Shown here: positions 1 to 5,991 of the stretch, one piece after another
How the letters are laid out: each line of letters opens with the position of its first letter
How positions within the stretch are numbered: position 1 is the stretch's first letter
Assembly (NCBI GenBank): GCA_021731205.1
Contig: JAKFXV010000269.1
Coordinates: 1 to 6,073, forward strand
Direction: 5' to 3'
DNA length: 6,073 nt
Source of the DNA: Nocardioides sp.
GTDB lineage: Bacteria; Actinomycetota; Actinomycetes; Propionibacteriales; Nocardioidaceae
Notes under the pieces: model-generated
Told to the model about the DNA's origin: nothing
Databases searched by the model: none
What the model saw: the letters and a program-made list of their open reading frames with translations, nothing else
Position numbers and translations under genes: made by a program

Positions 1-255
1 GTCGTACGCCACGAGGAGGACCTGTCCGTGTCGCCACGCCTGATGGGCACGCAGCCGCGTGGCGTCGTCTGCCACGGGGATGGGGTACGCCTCGTCCACG
101 GCCAGCAAGTCACACGCCTGCTCGGGGGTGCCTCCGGTCAAGACGCCCGGCACCAGGTGACTGGCGCGGAGTCCCGCCGAGGTGACCCAGGTGACCTCGC
201 CGTCGCCGAGCCATTCGGGCAGGTCGAACGGGTCGACGGCCGTGATAGTGGGCAT
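1..255 (-). CDS. Conserved-looking hypothetical protein, C-terminus cut by window edge
   Basis: The frame is open from an ATG at 253-255 to the left edge, giving 85 residues that begin MPTITAVDPFDLPEWLGDGE and pass through a segment rich in Ala, Asp and Val (CDLLAVDEAYPIPVADDATR) and a basic RAHQAWRHGQ stretch. Codon third positions are GC-rich like the neighbours, which supports real coding. The start lies only four bases beyond the tatC stop (260-262), so it is probably the next gene of the same transcript and may be translationally coupled; the best ribosome-site candidate upstream is weak. There is no signal peptide or membrane segment in the visible part, so it looks cytosolic. I do not recognise a named family. 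The impression that similar small proteins follow tatC in related actinobacteria is from memory and unverified. It is unlikely to be a Tat component, because it has no transmembrane helix. Confidence 0.75.
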   Translation of the reverse strand, partial: MPTITAVDPFDLPEWLGDGEVTWVTSAGLRASHLVPGVLTGGTPEQACDLLAVDEAYPIPVADDATRLRAHQAWRHGQVLLVAYD

Positions 256-259
256 CTGG

Positions 260-1111
260 CTAGATCTCGGACGCTTCGTCGTCTCCGAGTGCGCTCAGAG
301 TGTCCGCTTTCGCCTTGCGGCGGTCCAGCAGCCGTGCGATCACCTCCGAGATCAAGAAGAGCAAGACCATCGGGATCGCCAAGAACAGCATCGAGAACGG
401 ATCGACGCTGGGCGTCGCGATCGCGGCGAAGATGAACGTCGACACGATGATCCAGGCCCGATGTGCGCCCAGCGCCTTGCCGGACACCACGCCCGCGAGG
501 TTCAACAAGATGACGAACACCGGGATCTCGAAAGCCACCCCGAAGACCAGCAGCGTGCGGATGAAGAAGCTGACGTAGCCGCCATTGTCGACCAGGTTGG
601 TGCTGCCCTCGGGCGTGAAGCCCACGAGGATCTCGATGCCCTTGGGCAACGTCGTGTAACCCAACACGGCGCCGGCCAAAAACAGCGGCCCGGCGACCGC
701 GGCGAACACCCGCGACCACTTGCGCTCATTCGAGTGCAGTCCGGGCAGGATGAACGCCCAGATCTGGTAGAGCCAGACCGGGCTCGTGAGGATCACTGCG
801 GCCATGCCGCACAACTTGAGATAGAGCAGGATGCCGCCACCGAAACCGCTGACGGTGAGCTCGCTTTGAACGTCCTCGGGCAGGTTGGCTCTTGCCTTGT
901 TGTAGGGCTCGAGGAGGATCGCGTAGAGCTGGTCGAAGAAGAACAGGGCGAAGATCAGGGCGACCACGATCGTGGTGACGCTGATCAGTATCCGAGCGCG
1001 TAACTCCCGGAAGTGGTCAGAGAGCGCCATCCGGCCGTCGGGCCCGATGGGGTTGCGAGGCTTGCCGCGGAAGAGGCCGACGACTCCCGAGACGGTCCCG
1101 GTGAAAGACAC
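260..1111 (-). CDS. tatC: Sec-independent (twin-arginine) translocase subunit TatC
   Basis: This is the multi-spanning core of the Tat machine, which recognises twin-arginine signal peptides of folded proteins and recruits TatA to export them across the cytoplasmic membrane. The 283 residues show the family pattern: the N-terminal HFRELRARI motif (about 33-41), six hydrophobic segments (roughly 42-60, 93-120, 132-154, 178-202, 218-233, 238-257), the PGLHSNER loop with Glu129 (equivalent to E. coli Glu103), and the FEIP motif in helix 4 with Glu195 (equivalent to Glu170). The start is a GTG; a 27-residue basic, glycine-rich extension precedes Met28 (RMALSDHFRELR). Such extensions are common in actinobacterial TatC, but Met28 is a possible alternative start. 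No strong ribosome site is seen at the GTG, which lies 17 bases after the tatA stop, so coupling to tatA is likely. The C-terminal tail is charged and cytoplasmic. Confidence 0.97.
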   Translation of the reverse strand: MSFTGTVSGVVGLFRGKPRNPIGPDGRMALSDHFRELRARILISVTTIVVALIFALFFFDQLYAILLEPYNKARANLPEDVQSELTVSGFGGGILLYLKLCGMAAVILTSPVWLYQIWAFILPGLHSNERKWSRVFAAVAGPLFLAGAVLGYTTLPKGIEILVGFTPEGSTNLVDNGGYVSFFIRTLLVFGVAFEIPVFVILLNLAGVVSGKALGAHRAWIIVSTFIFAAIATPSVDPFSMLFLAIPMVLLFLISEVIARLLDRRKAKADTLSALGDDEASEI

Positions 1112-1128
1112 GGTCGAGGTCGAGTGGG

Positions 1129-1395
1129 TCAGGCGCCGTCGCGCTGCTCGCGGGAGATCCGCTCAGCCTCGGACTCGACGATCGATGAGTCGGCGTTCTC
1201 GGGGCGCGTTTCCAGCTGGGCCGGCTCGTCATCGGTCTCGTCGATGAGGCCCTTGGTCTCAGCCTTGAAGATCCGCAGAGCACGACCGCTGCCGCGAGCC
1301 AGCTCGGGCAGCTTCTTGGCCCCGAACAGCAACACCACGACTGCCAGGATGAGCAGCATCTCGGGCACTCCGGGGGCGGCGATGAGCGGGTTCAT
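1129..1395 (-). CDS. tatA: Twin-arginine translocase pore-forming subunit TatA
   Basis: TatA oligomerises with substrate-loaded TatC to let folded proteins cross the membrane. The 88-residue protein has the standard layout: a short N-terminus, one membrane helix (about residues 11-24), the Phe24-Gly25 hinge, a basic amphipathic helix ([21 protein letters not shown], split by the family's KLPELAR signature), then an acidic, disordered tail from about residue 52. The [11 protein letters not shown] hinge region and the short length favour TatA over TatB; no TatB gene lies in this window. The ATG start is supported by an AGGA at 1401-1404, five bases upstream. The gene sits 27 bases after pafC and 17 before tatC, so it probably shares the paf transcript. 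The N-terminus ([13 protein letters not shown]) is slightly longer than in many homologues. Confidence 0.96.
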   Translation of the reverse strand: MNPLIAAPGVPEMLLILAVVVLLFGAKKLPELARGSGRALRIFKAETKGLIDETDDEPAQLETRPENADSSIVESEAERISREQRDGA

Positions 1396-1422
1396 GACAT
1401 TCCTAACGACGGTGGGCCCTTG

Positions 1423-2427
1423 CTACTTCGATGCTACGTCGTCACCACTGTAGAGCCTGAGCGTCGCCTGTGCGGCCTCCATGAGCCGATCAGCGACACC
1501 CTCGGGGGTCACCACCACCGCATGGGGCGCCAACCTCAGCAACAACCGTGACAACCATTGTTCGTCGCCGACGAGCAGATCGATTTCCACGCCACCATCG
1601 GGCCGGGGCCGGCTCGCCTCGACGGGGTAGTACTCCGGAACCCAACTCGCGCTCGGCGACAGCCGCAGCGTGACCAGCGTTGCGGTGTCTTGTGAAAGCT
1701 GGAACAGACCGGCGTCCAGGGAGCGCGGGGTCGCTGCCGTCGAGACGGGGCTGTCCAGTGGCTCCGCCTCGTGGATCCGGTCGAGGCGGAACAAGCGCGG
1801 CGCCTCGGCGGTGTGACACCACGCGTCGAGATAGTCGAACCCATGGGCGCTGACCACAGCAACCGGATCCACGAGGCGCACCGACTCCTCATCGCGTGAG
1901 GGAACCCAGTAGGTCAACCGCACCTGGCGTTTGGCGCCCACCGCTGCGGCGAGCGTGGTCCGGAGCTCTGCTAGGGCGTCGGAGCCGATTCCCGGGTCTA
2001 TCTGCGCAGCTCCCGCGCCGCCCTCGGCAGCGGCCGTCTCCAACTTGGCCAGCGCACGGTCCACGATCGGCGCCGTCGTCGAGTCCGCACCTGCCCGCAG
2101 CGCGCGCAGCGCCACGATCAGGGCTGTCGCCTCAGTCGCGTTGAGCCGCATCGGCCTGGCCAGGTAGTCCGCATTGGACACCCGGATGACGCCGGCGGGA
2201 GACTCCAGGACGTCGAGGTCGACGTCGATCAGGTCGTCCGGATAGCCGCCCGGCAGGCCGCACATGAGGAGCACTCGCAGATCGCTGACCAACTGGTCGC
2301 CCGGCACGCCGAGAGCGGCCGAGGCGTCTTCGAGGCGCACTTCGCCGCGTTGATGGAGGTACGGCACCAACGTGAGCAGCCGGGCGACCTGGTCCCGAGC
2401 GCCCCCGCCGGACGGGGTCCGAGTCAC
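1423..2427 (-). CDS. pafC: WYL-domain DNA-damage-response activator subunit PafC
   Basis: This is the partner of PafB. In mycobacteria the two form a complex that activates the LexA-independent DNA-damage regulon (including recA), and single-stranded DNA sensed through the WYL domains is reported as the trigger. The 334-residue protein has an N-terminal winged-helix region (about 11-57, including ARLLTLVPYLHQRGEVRLED), a helical linker rich in Ala (about 95-165), a WYL domain (about 165-225, with YWVPSRDEESVRLVDPVAVV, GFDYLDAWC and a basic RLFRLDRI strand) and a C-terminal extension (245-330). I chose the GTG at 2425-2427 because it overlaps the pafB stop as GTGA and gives the usual family length. 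The same frame is open further upstream, but that extension would run through pafB coding sequence and reads as arginine-rich shadow peptide. Despite the 'accessory factor' name, it is not required for pupylation in the species studied. Confidence 0.95.
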   Translation of the reverse strand: MTRTPSGGGARDQVARLLTLVPYLHQRGEVRLEDASAALGVPGDQLVSDLRVLLMCGLPGGYPDDLIDVDLDVLESPAGVIRVSNADYLARPMRLNATEATALIVALRALRAGADSTTAPIVDRALAKLETAAAEGGAGAAQIDPGIGSDALAELRTTLAAAVGAKRQVRLTYWVPSRDEESVRLVDPVAVVSAHGFDYLDAWCHTAEAPRLFRLDRIHEAEPLDSPVSTAATPRSLDAGLFQLSQDTATLVTLRLSPSASWVPEYYPVEASRPRPDGGVEIDLLVGDEQWLSRLLLRLAPHAVVVTPEGVADRLMEAAQATLRLYSGDDVASK

Positions 2428-3398
2428 GACCTCGCCACCAGTTCGGTGAGCCGGCTGACGAGTTCCTCGGCCACCGCCGCAGGGGCCTCGACGTAGACGT
2501 CCGGCCCGTAGCTCAGCAGTTCGTCTGTGCCGGAGGAACCGCGGATCACGGTGAGCCGGTCCCACGTCGTGGTCCCCTCAGGACCGGTGACGCCCGTGTC
2601 GAGCAGGGTGCCCTCGCGGCGCAGACTGTGGCCGCTCCCCGAGCGCACCAAAAGGGTCAACTCGACGCGGGGTGCCGAAGGCGCGAGCCGCCGAGCGATC
2701 TCGCGTACGTCGGTGCCCGGCGGGACGTCGTAGGACCCTGCCGGGCCGTCCCGCCGAACGGTGCCCTCGACTCGCGAGAGTCGGAAGACGCGTTCCGCTT
2801 CGCGGTCGGTGTCCCAACCGACGGCGTACCACCGGCCGGCGTACCGCACGACCCCCCAGGGCTGCAGGTGCCGTTGACTCGCCGCCTCGGCGCCAGGCCG
2901 GCGGTAGCCGAAAACCAGCGGCACCTTGTCTTGGGTGGCCTCCCAGAACACGTCGAACGACGGCTCGTCGGCGCTCAGCCTGGGCTCGGCGATCTGTAGT
3001 GCGGAGACATCGGGGTCGAGCCCGGCCGCGCGCAACTTGCGCAGAGCGTCAGCCGTCGCGTCGGCCAACTTGGCGTGTTCCCAGACCTTGGCGGCCAGGC
3101 CCACCACCGCGGCCTCGTCGGGCGTCAGCGCCACGTCCGGGAGCGCGAACTCGTCGGGCCGGATCCGATAGCCGGGCTCGTCGAAGAACGCGTCGAGGCT
3201 GCCGACCTCGATCGGCACGCCGAGGCTGCGCAGCTCCTCCTTGTCGCGCTCGAACATCTTCTCGAACGCGTCGGTCGAGGCATCGGGGTAGAGAATCTCC
3301 CGGATCCGCTGTTTCGGGACGTGGCGGCGCTGCACCAAGAGCATGATCAGCAGGTTCATCAGCCGTTCGCTCTTGCGCGAGTTGGGTTGCTCACCCAT
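2424..3398 (-). CDS. pafB: WYL-domain DNA-damage-response activator subunit PafB
   Basis: This is the first member of the PafB-PafC pair of cytosolic transcription activators. The 324 residues match the family length. An N-terminal helix-turn-helix (about 8-60: KSERLMNLLIMLLVQRRHVP, then the FEKMFERDKEELRSLGVPIE signature) is followed by a middle helical region (about 92-125) and a WYL domain (about 150-212). In the WYL domain GRWYAVGWD (188-196) stands for the name-giving motif, with Ala in place of Leu, and RVFRLSRV (203-210) supplies the basic strand. A WYL C-terminal extension follows (about 243-320). The ATG has a GGAG nine bases upstream. The gap from the FKBP gene is 33 bases, and the stop overlaps the pafC start by four bases. 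This supports co-transcription and balanced synthesis of the two subunits. Family assignment is firm; DNA-damage function is by homology to mycobacteria. Confidence 0.96.
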   Translation of the reverse strand: MGEQPNSRKSERLMNLLIMLLVQRRHVPKQRIREILYPDASTDAFEKMFERDKEELRSLGVPIEVGSLDAFFDEPGYRIRPDEFALPDVALTPDEAAVVGLAAKVWEHAKLADATADALRKLRAAGLDPDVSALQIAEPRLSADEPSFDVFWEATQDKVPLVFGYRRPGAEAASQRHLQPWGVVRYAGRWYAVGWDTDREAERVFRLSRVEGTVRRDGPAGSYDVPPGTDVREIARRLAPSAPRVELTLLVRSGSGHSLRREGTLLDTGVTGPEGTTTWDRLTVIRGSSGTDELLSYGPDVYVEAPAAVAEELVSRLTELVARS

Positions 3399-3431
3399 GG
3401 CAGCCGACTCCGTCCGAGGTCACGGGCCGGG

Positions 3432-4379
3432 CTACGTGGTGGCCAGGATGTCGAGGACGAAGTACAGCGTGTCGGTGCCCTTGATGCCAGCACCCTCGTT
3501 GCCCTGCGCGCCGTACCCCAGGTTCGGCGGGACCACGATCACGATCCGGCTGCCGGCAGGCACTCCCGTCAGGCCCTGTTGCCAACCCTTCACGAGACCG
3601 GACACCGCGAACGTTGCGGGCTCGGGCTTCGAATACGCCTCGTCGAAGGGCTTCTTGGCACCGAAGACCTGCCCCAGGTAGCGGGTGACGATGGTGGAGT
3701 CCTTGGTGACCTTGGGTCCGTCACCGGTGATCAGCGAGACGACCTGCAGGCGTCCGGTGGGCTCGTCGGCCGAACTGAAGTCCCAACCGGTGATCACTCC
3801 GTCCTTCTGCACCAAGGTCGGGAGACCCGCGGGCATCGGAGTCTTATCGCCGCTCGGCTCCTTGCGCACCAGATCCATGGAATCCACGACGAACAGCACG
3901 GTGTCGCGGTTGCCGATGCCGAGCTGCGGGTTGCCCTGCTCGCCGAACGAGTCCTTCGCACTTGCCGCTACGAGAACCCGCGAGCCGATCCGCTGGCCCT
4001 CCAGCGCGGCCAACAGGGGCTTGGTCGTGTCGTCAGTGACGGGGATCGGCTGCGCTTGACCCGCGAAGGAGTCGTAGGCCACCTCTTGGGTGAAACCGTT
4101 GCCGATCCACAGATGCGTCAACACCTCGTCGCCGGACTCGATCTCGGGGCCATCGCCCTCGGTCAGCACCTTGGTTTCGATGGTGTTCACGTTGACCCGA
4201 CCGTCCCACTCCACGGTTGGGCTCTTGCCGACATCTCCCGTGACGGTGACCTCGGACAGTCCGCGCACCGGCTCGCCGTTGGCCGTCTCGGCCTCGTCGC
4301 CGCACGCCGCCAGGGCCGTCGTACACACCAGGACAACGGCAGTCAGACGCAGCACCTTCACTACGGGGTTGAGCGGCAA
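3432..4379 (-). CDS. Lipoprotein with two FKBP-type peptidyl-prolyl isomerase domains
   Basis: This is a predicted exported, lipid-anchored cis-trans prolyl isomerase, likely helping fold secreted or cell-envelope proteins. A lipoprotein signal (about 1-25, hydrophobic core TAVVLVCTTALAA) ends in the lipobox LAAC with Cys26. Two FKBP domains follow, at about 62-172 and 208-313. The second keeps the expected pocket: Tyr234, Phe245-Asp246, Phe257, Val263, Trp266 at the pocket floor, Tyr289 in LGYG, Ile299 and Phe307. The first keeps the fold signature LEGQRIGSR and Asp103, but has Leu122 where the Trp should be and Phe145 for the Tyr, so it is probably weakly active or structural. The start is TTG, supported by a strong GAGGAG nine bases upstream. 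A GTG at 4359-4361 would give a shorter but still valid signal peptide with no ribosome site. Other actinobacteria also carry FKBP genes beside pafA; a functional link to pupylation is not established. Confidence 0.93.
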   Translation of the reverse strand: MPLNPVVKVLRLTAVVLVCTTALAACGDEAETANGEPVRGLSEVTVTGDVGKSPTVEWDGRVNVNTIETKVLTEGDGPEIESGDEVLTHLWIGNGFTQEVAYDSFAGQAQPIPVTDDTTKPLLAALEGQRIGSRVLVAASAKDSFGEQGNPQLGIGNRDTVLFVVDSMDLVRKEPSGDKTPMPAGLPTLVQKDGVITGWDFSSADEPTGRLQVVSLITGDGPKVTKDSTIVTRYLGQVFGAKKPFDEAYSKPEPATFAVSGLVKGWQQGLTGVPAGSRIVIVVPPNLGYGAQGNEGAGIKGTDTLYFVLDILATT

Positions 4380-4497
4380 GACGATTCACTCCTCGGGACT
4401 GACAGGACGAGCTGACTCTCGGGCCGGCGCGATGGACGAACGCGACGATATCGCTCCACGTGCAATCTCCGGGGCACGAAACCCGAGCCGGCGGTCC
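4380..4497 (-). promoter_or_regulatory. pafA-FKBP intergenic gap with possible weak internal promoter
   Basis: This is the only long gap inside the gene block. On the minus strand a TATCGT hexamer (4450-4445) fits the actinobacterial TANNNT -10 and would give a leader of about 60 bases before the FKBP TTG. No good -35 stands 16-18 bases ahead of it. Two short perfect palindromes, CGATATCG (4446-4453) and CACGTG (4457-4462), lie at and just upstream of it and could be chance. No convincing terminator is visible: CTCGGG (4418-4423) and CCCGAG (4482-4487) can pair, but across a loop of about 58 bases and without a T-tract. Read-through from pafA therefore remains possible. Confidence 0.2.
4389..4394 (-). 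promoter_or_regulatory. Ribosome binding site GAGGAG that decides the FKBP start
   Basis: The minus strand reads GAGGAG here, nine bases before the TTG at 4377-4379. It is the best anti-16S match seen ahead of any start in the window. It supports the rare TTG over the in-frame GTG at 4359-4361, which has only CCCCGTA ahead of it. Confidence 0.7.
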
Positions 4498-5859
4498 TCA
4501 CATGCCGTCGATCAGGCGCTGCACCCGATCGTCGTGTGAGCGGAAGGGGTCCTTGCACAACACGGTCCGTTGGGCCTGATCGTTGAGCTTGAGGTGGACC
4601 CAGTCGACGGTGAAGTCCCGGCGCCGCTCCTGGGCTCGCTTGATGAACTCACCACGAAGGCGAGCCCGCGTCGTCTGGGGAGGACGCGACTTGGCCTCGA
4701 GGATCGACAGATCGGTGCTGACTCGGGCCACGGCTCCGCGCTTCTCGAGCAGGTAGTAGAGCCCGCGGCCGCGGTGGATGTCGTGGTACGCCAAGTCCAG
4801 CTGGGCGATCCGCGGGTCGTCGAGGGACAGGCCGTGCTGTGCGCGATAGCGCTCGATCAGGCGAAGCTTGATCACCCAGTCGATCTCTCGCTCGATCAGC
4901 CCGAGGTCGTCGCCTTCGATGGCCTTGAGGGAGCGTTCCCACAGGTCAAGGACCCGCTCGATGATCGGCGTACTGAGTTGGCGGCGGTCGACGAAGTCGC
5001 GGGCTTTCGTGAAGTACTCCTGCTGGATGTCGAGCGCGCTGGCTTCCCGGCCGTTGGCCAGGCGTACCTTGCGACGCCCGGTTGGGTCGTGGGAGATCTC
5101 GCGGATCGCGCGGATCGGGTTCTCCATCGTGAGGTCGCGCATCACCACGCCCTCCTCGATCATCCGCAGAACCAGATCGCAGCTCGCGACCTTGAGCAGG
5201 GTCGTCGTCTCGCTCATATTGGAGTCGCCGACGATGACGTGCAGCCGGCGATAGCGCTCGGCATCGGCGTGCGGCTCGTCGCGGGTGTTGATGATCGGGC
5301 GGCTGCGGGTGGTGGCGCTCGAGACGCCTTCCCAGATGTGCTCGGCGCGCTGCGAAACGCAGTAGATCGCGCCGCGTGGGGTGTGCATGACCTTGCCCGC
5401 CCCCACGATGATCTGGCGGGTCACTAGGAACGGGATCAGCGTGTCGGCCAGCTGACTGAACTCCCCCGCCCGCCCGACGAGATAGTTCTCGTGGCAGCCG
5501 TAGGAGTTGCCGGCCGAGTCGGTGTTGTTCTTGAACAGGTAGATGTCGCCGCCGATGCCTTCGGCGTGCAGTCGCTCCTGGGCGTCGACCAAGAGACCCT
5601 CAAGCACCCGCTCCCCCGCCTTGTCGTGGGTGACGAGCTCGACGACGTCGTCGCACTCCGGGGTGGCGTACTCGGGATGGCTTCCGACATCGAGGTAGAG
5701 CCGGGCGCCGTTGCGCAAGAACACGTTGCTGCTGCGGCCCCACGAGACGACCTTGCGGAAGAGGTACCGTGCCACCTCGTCCGGGCTCAGCCGACGTTGA
5801 CCGCGCAGCGTGCACGTCACGCCGTACTCGTTCTCGATCCCGAAGATCCGCCGGTCCAC
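4498..5859 (-). CDS. pafA: Pup--protein ligase PafA
   Basis: PafA activates the C-terminal glutamate of Pup with ATP, forming a gamma-glutamyl phosphate. It then joins it to lysine side chains of target proteins, which the bacterial proteasome degrades; it acts in the cytosol. The 453 residues match the mycobacterial length almost exactly. The N-terminus [15 protein letters not shown] contains the metal-binding Glu9, LYLDVG contains the essential Asp57, and the highly conserved stretches around [52 protein letters not shown] and [20 protein letters not shown] are all present. This intact acid and metal set, with no Dop-type loop near residue 40, distinguishes it from the paralogous depupylase Dop. 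The start is GTG at 5857-5859, with either a leaderless arrangement or a poor AGGGTGG-type site upstream. The prcBA, pup and dop genes are not in the window and might lie to the right. Confidence 0.98.
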   Translation of the reverse strand: MDRRIFGIENEYGVTCTLRGQRRLSPDEVARYLFRKVVSWGRSSNVFLRNGARLYLDVGSHPEYATPECDDVVELVTHDKAGERVLEGLLVDAQERLHAEGIGGDIYLFKNNTDSAGNSYGCHENYLVGRAGEFSQLADTLIPFLVTRQIIVGAGKVMHTPRGAIYCVSQRAEHIWEGVSSATTRSRPIINTRDEPHADAERYRRLHVIVGDSNMSETTTLLKVASCDLVLRMIEEGVVMRDLTMENPIRAIREISHDPTGRRKVRLANGREASALDIQQEYFTKARDFVDRRQLSTPIIERVLDLWERSLKAIEGDDLGLIEREIDWVIKLRLIERYRAQHGLSLDDPRIAQLDLAYHDIHRGRGLYYLLEKRGAVARVSTDLSILEAKSRPPQTTRARLRGEFIKRAQERRRDFTVDWVHLKLNDQAQRTVLCKDPFRSHDDRVQRLIDGM

Positions 5860-5865
5860 GAGCCC

Positions 5866-5871
5866 ACCCTA
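5866..5871 (-). promoter_or_regulatory. Candidate -10 element of a leaderless pafA promoter
   Basis: The minus strand reads TAGGGT, matching TANNNT, followed by six bases (GGGCTC) and then the pafA GTG. That spacing puts the predicted transcription start on the G of the start codon. No clear TTGACA-like -35 lies 16-19 bases upstream. The same bases could be read as a poor ribosome site, so the two interpretations compete. Confidence 0.4.
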
Positions 5872-5888
5872 GGCGCTGGGGTGTCGTG

Positions 5889-5900
5889 AGTTCGTGAACT
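5889..5900. repeat. Short dyad AGTTC-GT-GAACT upstream of pafA
   Basis: Five-base perfect arms are separated by two bases, and the symmetry extends to TGAGTTC/GAACTTCA if one inserted base is allowed. It covers roughly -30 to -41 relative to the predicted pafA start, where an operator could act. It is not the actinobacterial SOS box, which has the half-sites the other way round (GAAC-N4-GTTC). Confidence 0.35.
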
Positions 5901-5918
5901 TCAGCCGGCCCGGCCAGT

Positions 5919-5973
5919 AAGTGGTCACTGGGGACAGTCATCGCGGCCGCGGGCATGTCCCAACCGACCACTT
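5919..5973. repeat. Imperfect 18-bp inverted repeat around a CGCGGCCGCG core
   Basis: The left arm (5919-5936) and right arm (5956-5973) match at 15 of 18 positions when one is reverse-complemented. The outer eight bases (AAGTGGTC/GACCACTT) and inner six (GGGACA/TGTCCC) are perfect. The 19-base spacer contains the 10-base palindrome CGCGGCCGCG (5942-5951), so the whole 55-base element is nearly symmetric. It lies entirely between genes, about 60 bases upstream of pafA. There is no T-tract on either side, so it does not look like an intrinsic terminator. It could be a dispersed REP-like palindrome, a small non-autonomous element, or a dimer-protein operator; the window shows only one copy. Confidence 0.7.
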
Positions 5974-5991
5974 TCGCGCTCTGCCCAGGAA

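Noticed and set aside
182..1003. 273-residue plus-strand open frame antisense to tatC
   Set aside because: Its acidic/basic repetitive composition is the reverse reading of tatC codons, and tatC is certain.
1012..1018. AAGTGGTC-like string within tatC as a second copy of the palindrome arm
   Set aside because: It encodes the conserved Asp-His-Phe of TatC and has no partner arm nearby, so it is coincidence.
2428..2565. Extension of pafC to an upstream in-frame start
   Set aside because: The extra 46 residues are Arg/Gly-rich shadow sequence within pafB, and the GTGA overlap gives the family length.
4389..4404. Minus-strand TGTCAGTC ahead of the FKBP gene as a PafBC motif
   Set aside because: The first block is one base from the motif, but the -10 position reads TGAATC, missing the essential A and last T, and overlaps the ribosome-site region.
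3075..4415. 446-residue plus-strand open frame antisense to pafB and the FKBP gene
   Set aside because: It is rich in His, Arg, Gly and Asp, has no recognisable motif, and lies opposite two well-identified genes. Long antisense frames are normal in such GC-rich DNA.
4418..4487. CTCGGG/CCCGAG pair between pafA and the FKBP gene as a terminator
   Set aside because: The arms are six bases with a loop of nearly 60 and no T-tract follows.
4570..5427. 285-residue plus-strand open frame antisense to pafA
   Set aside because: It mirrors the highly conserved pafA coding sequence and its composition is the complement-frame type, with no domain seen.
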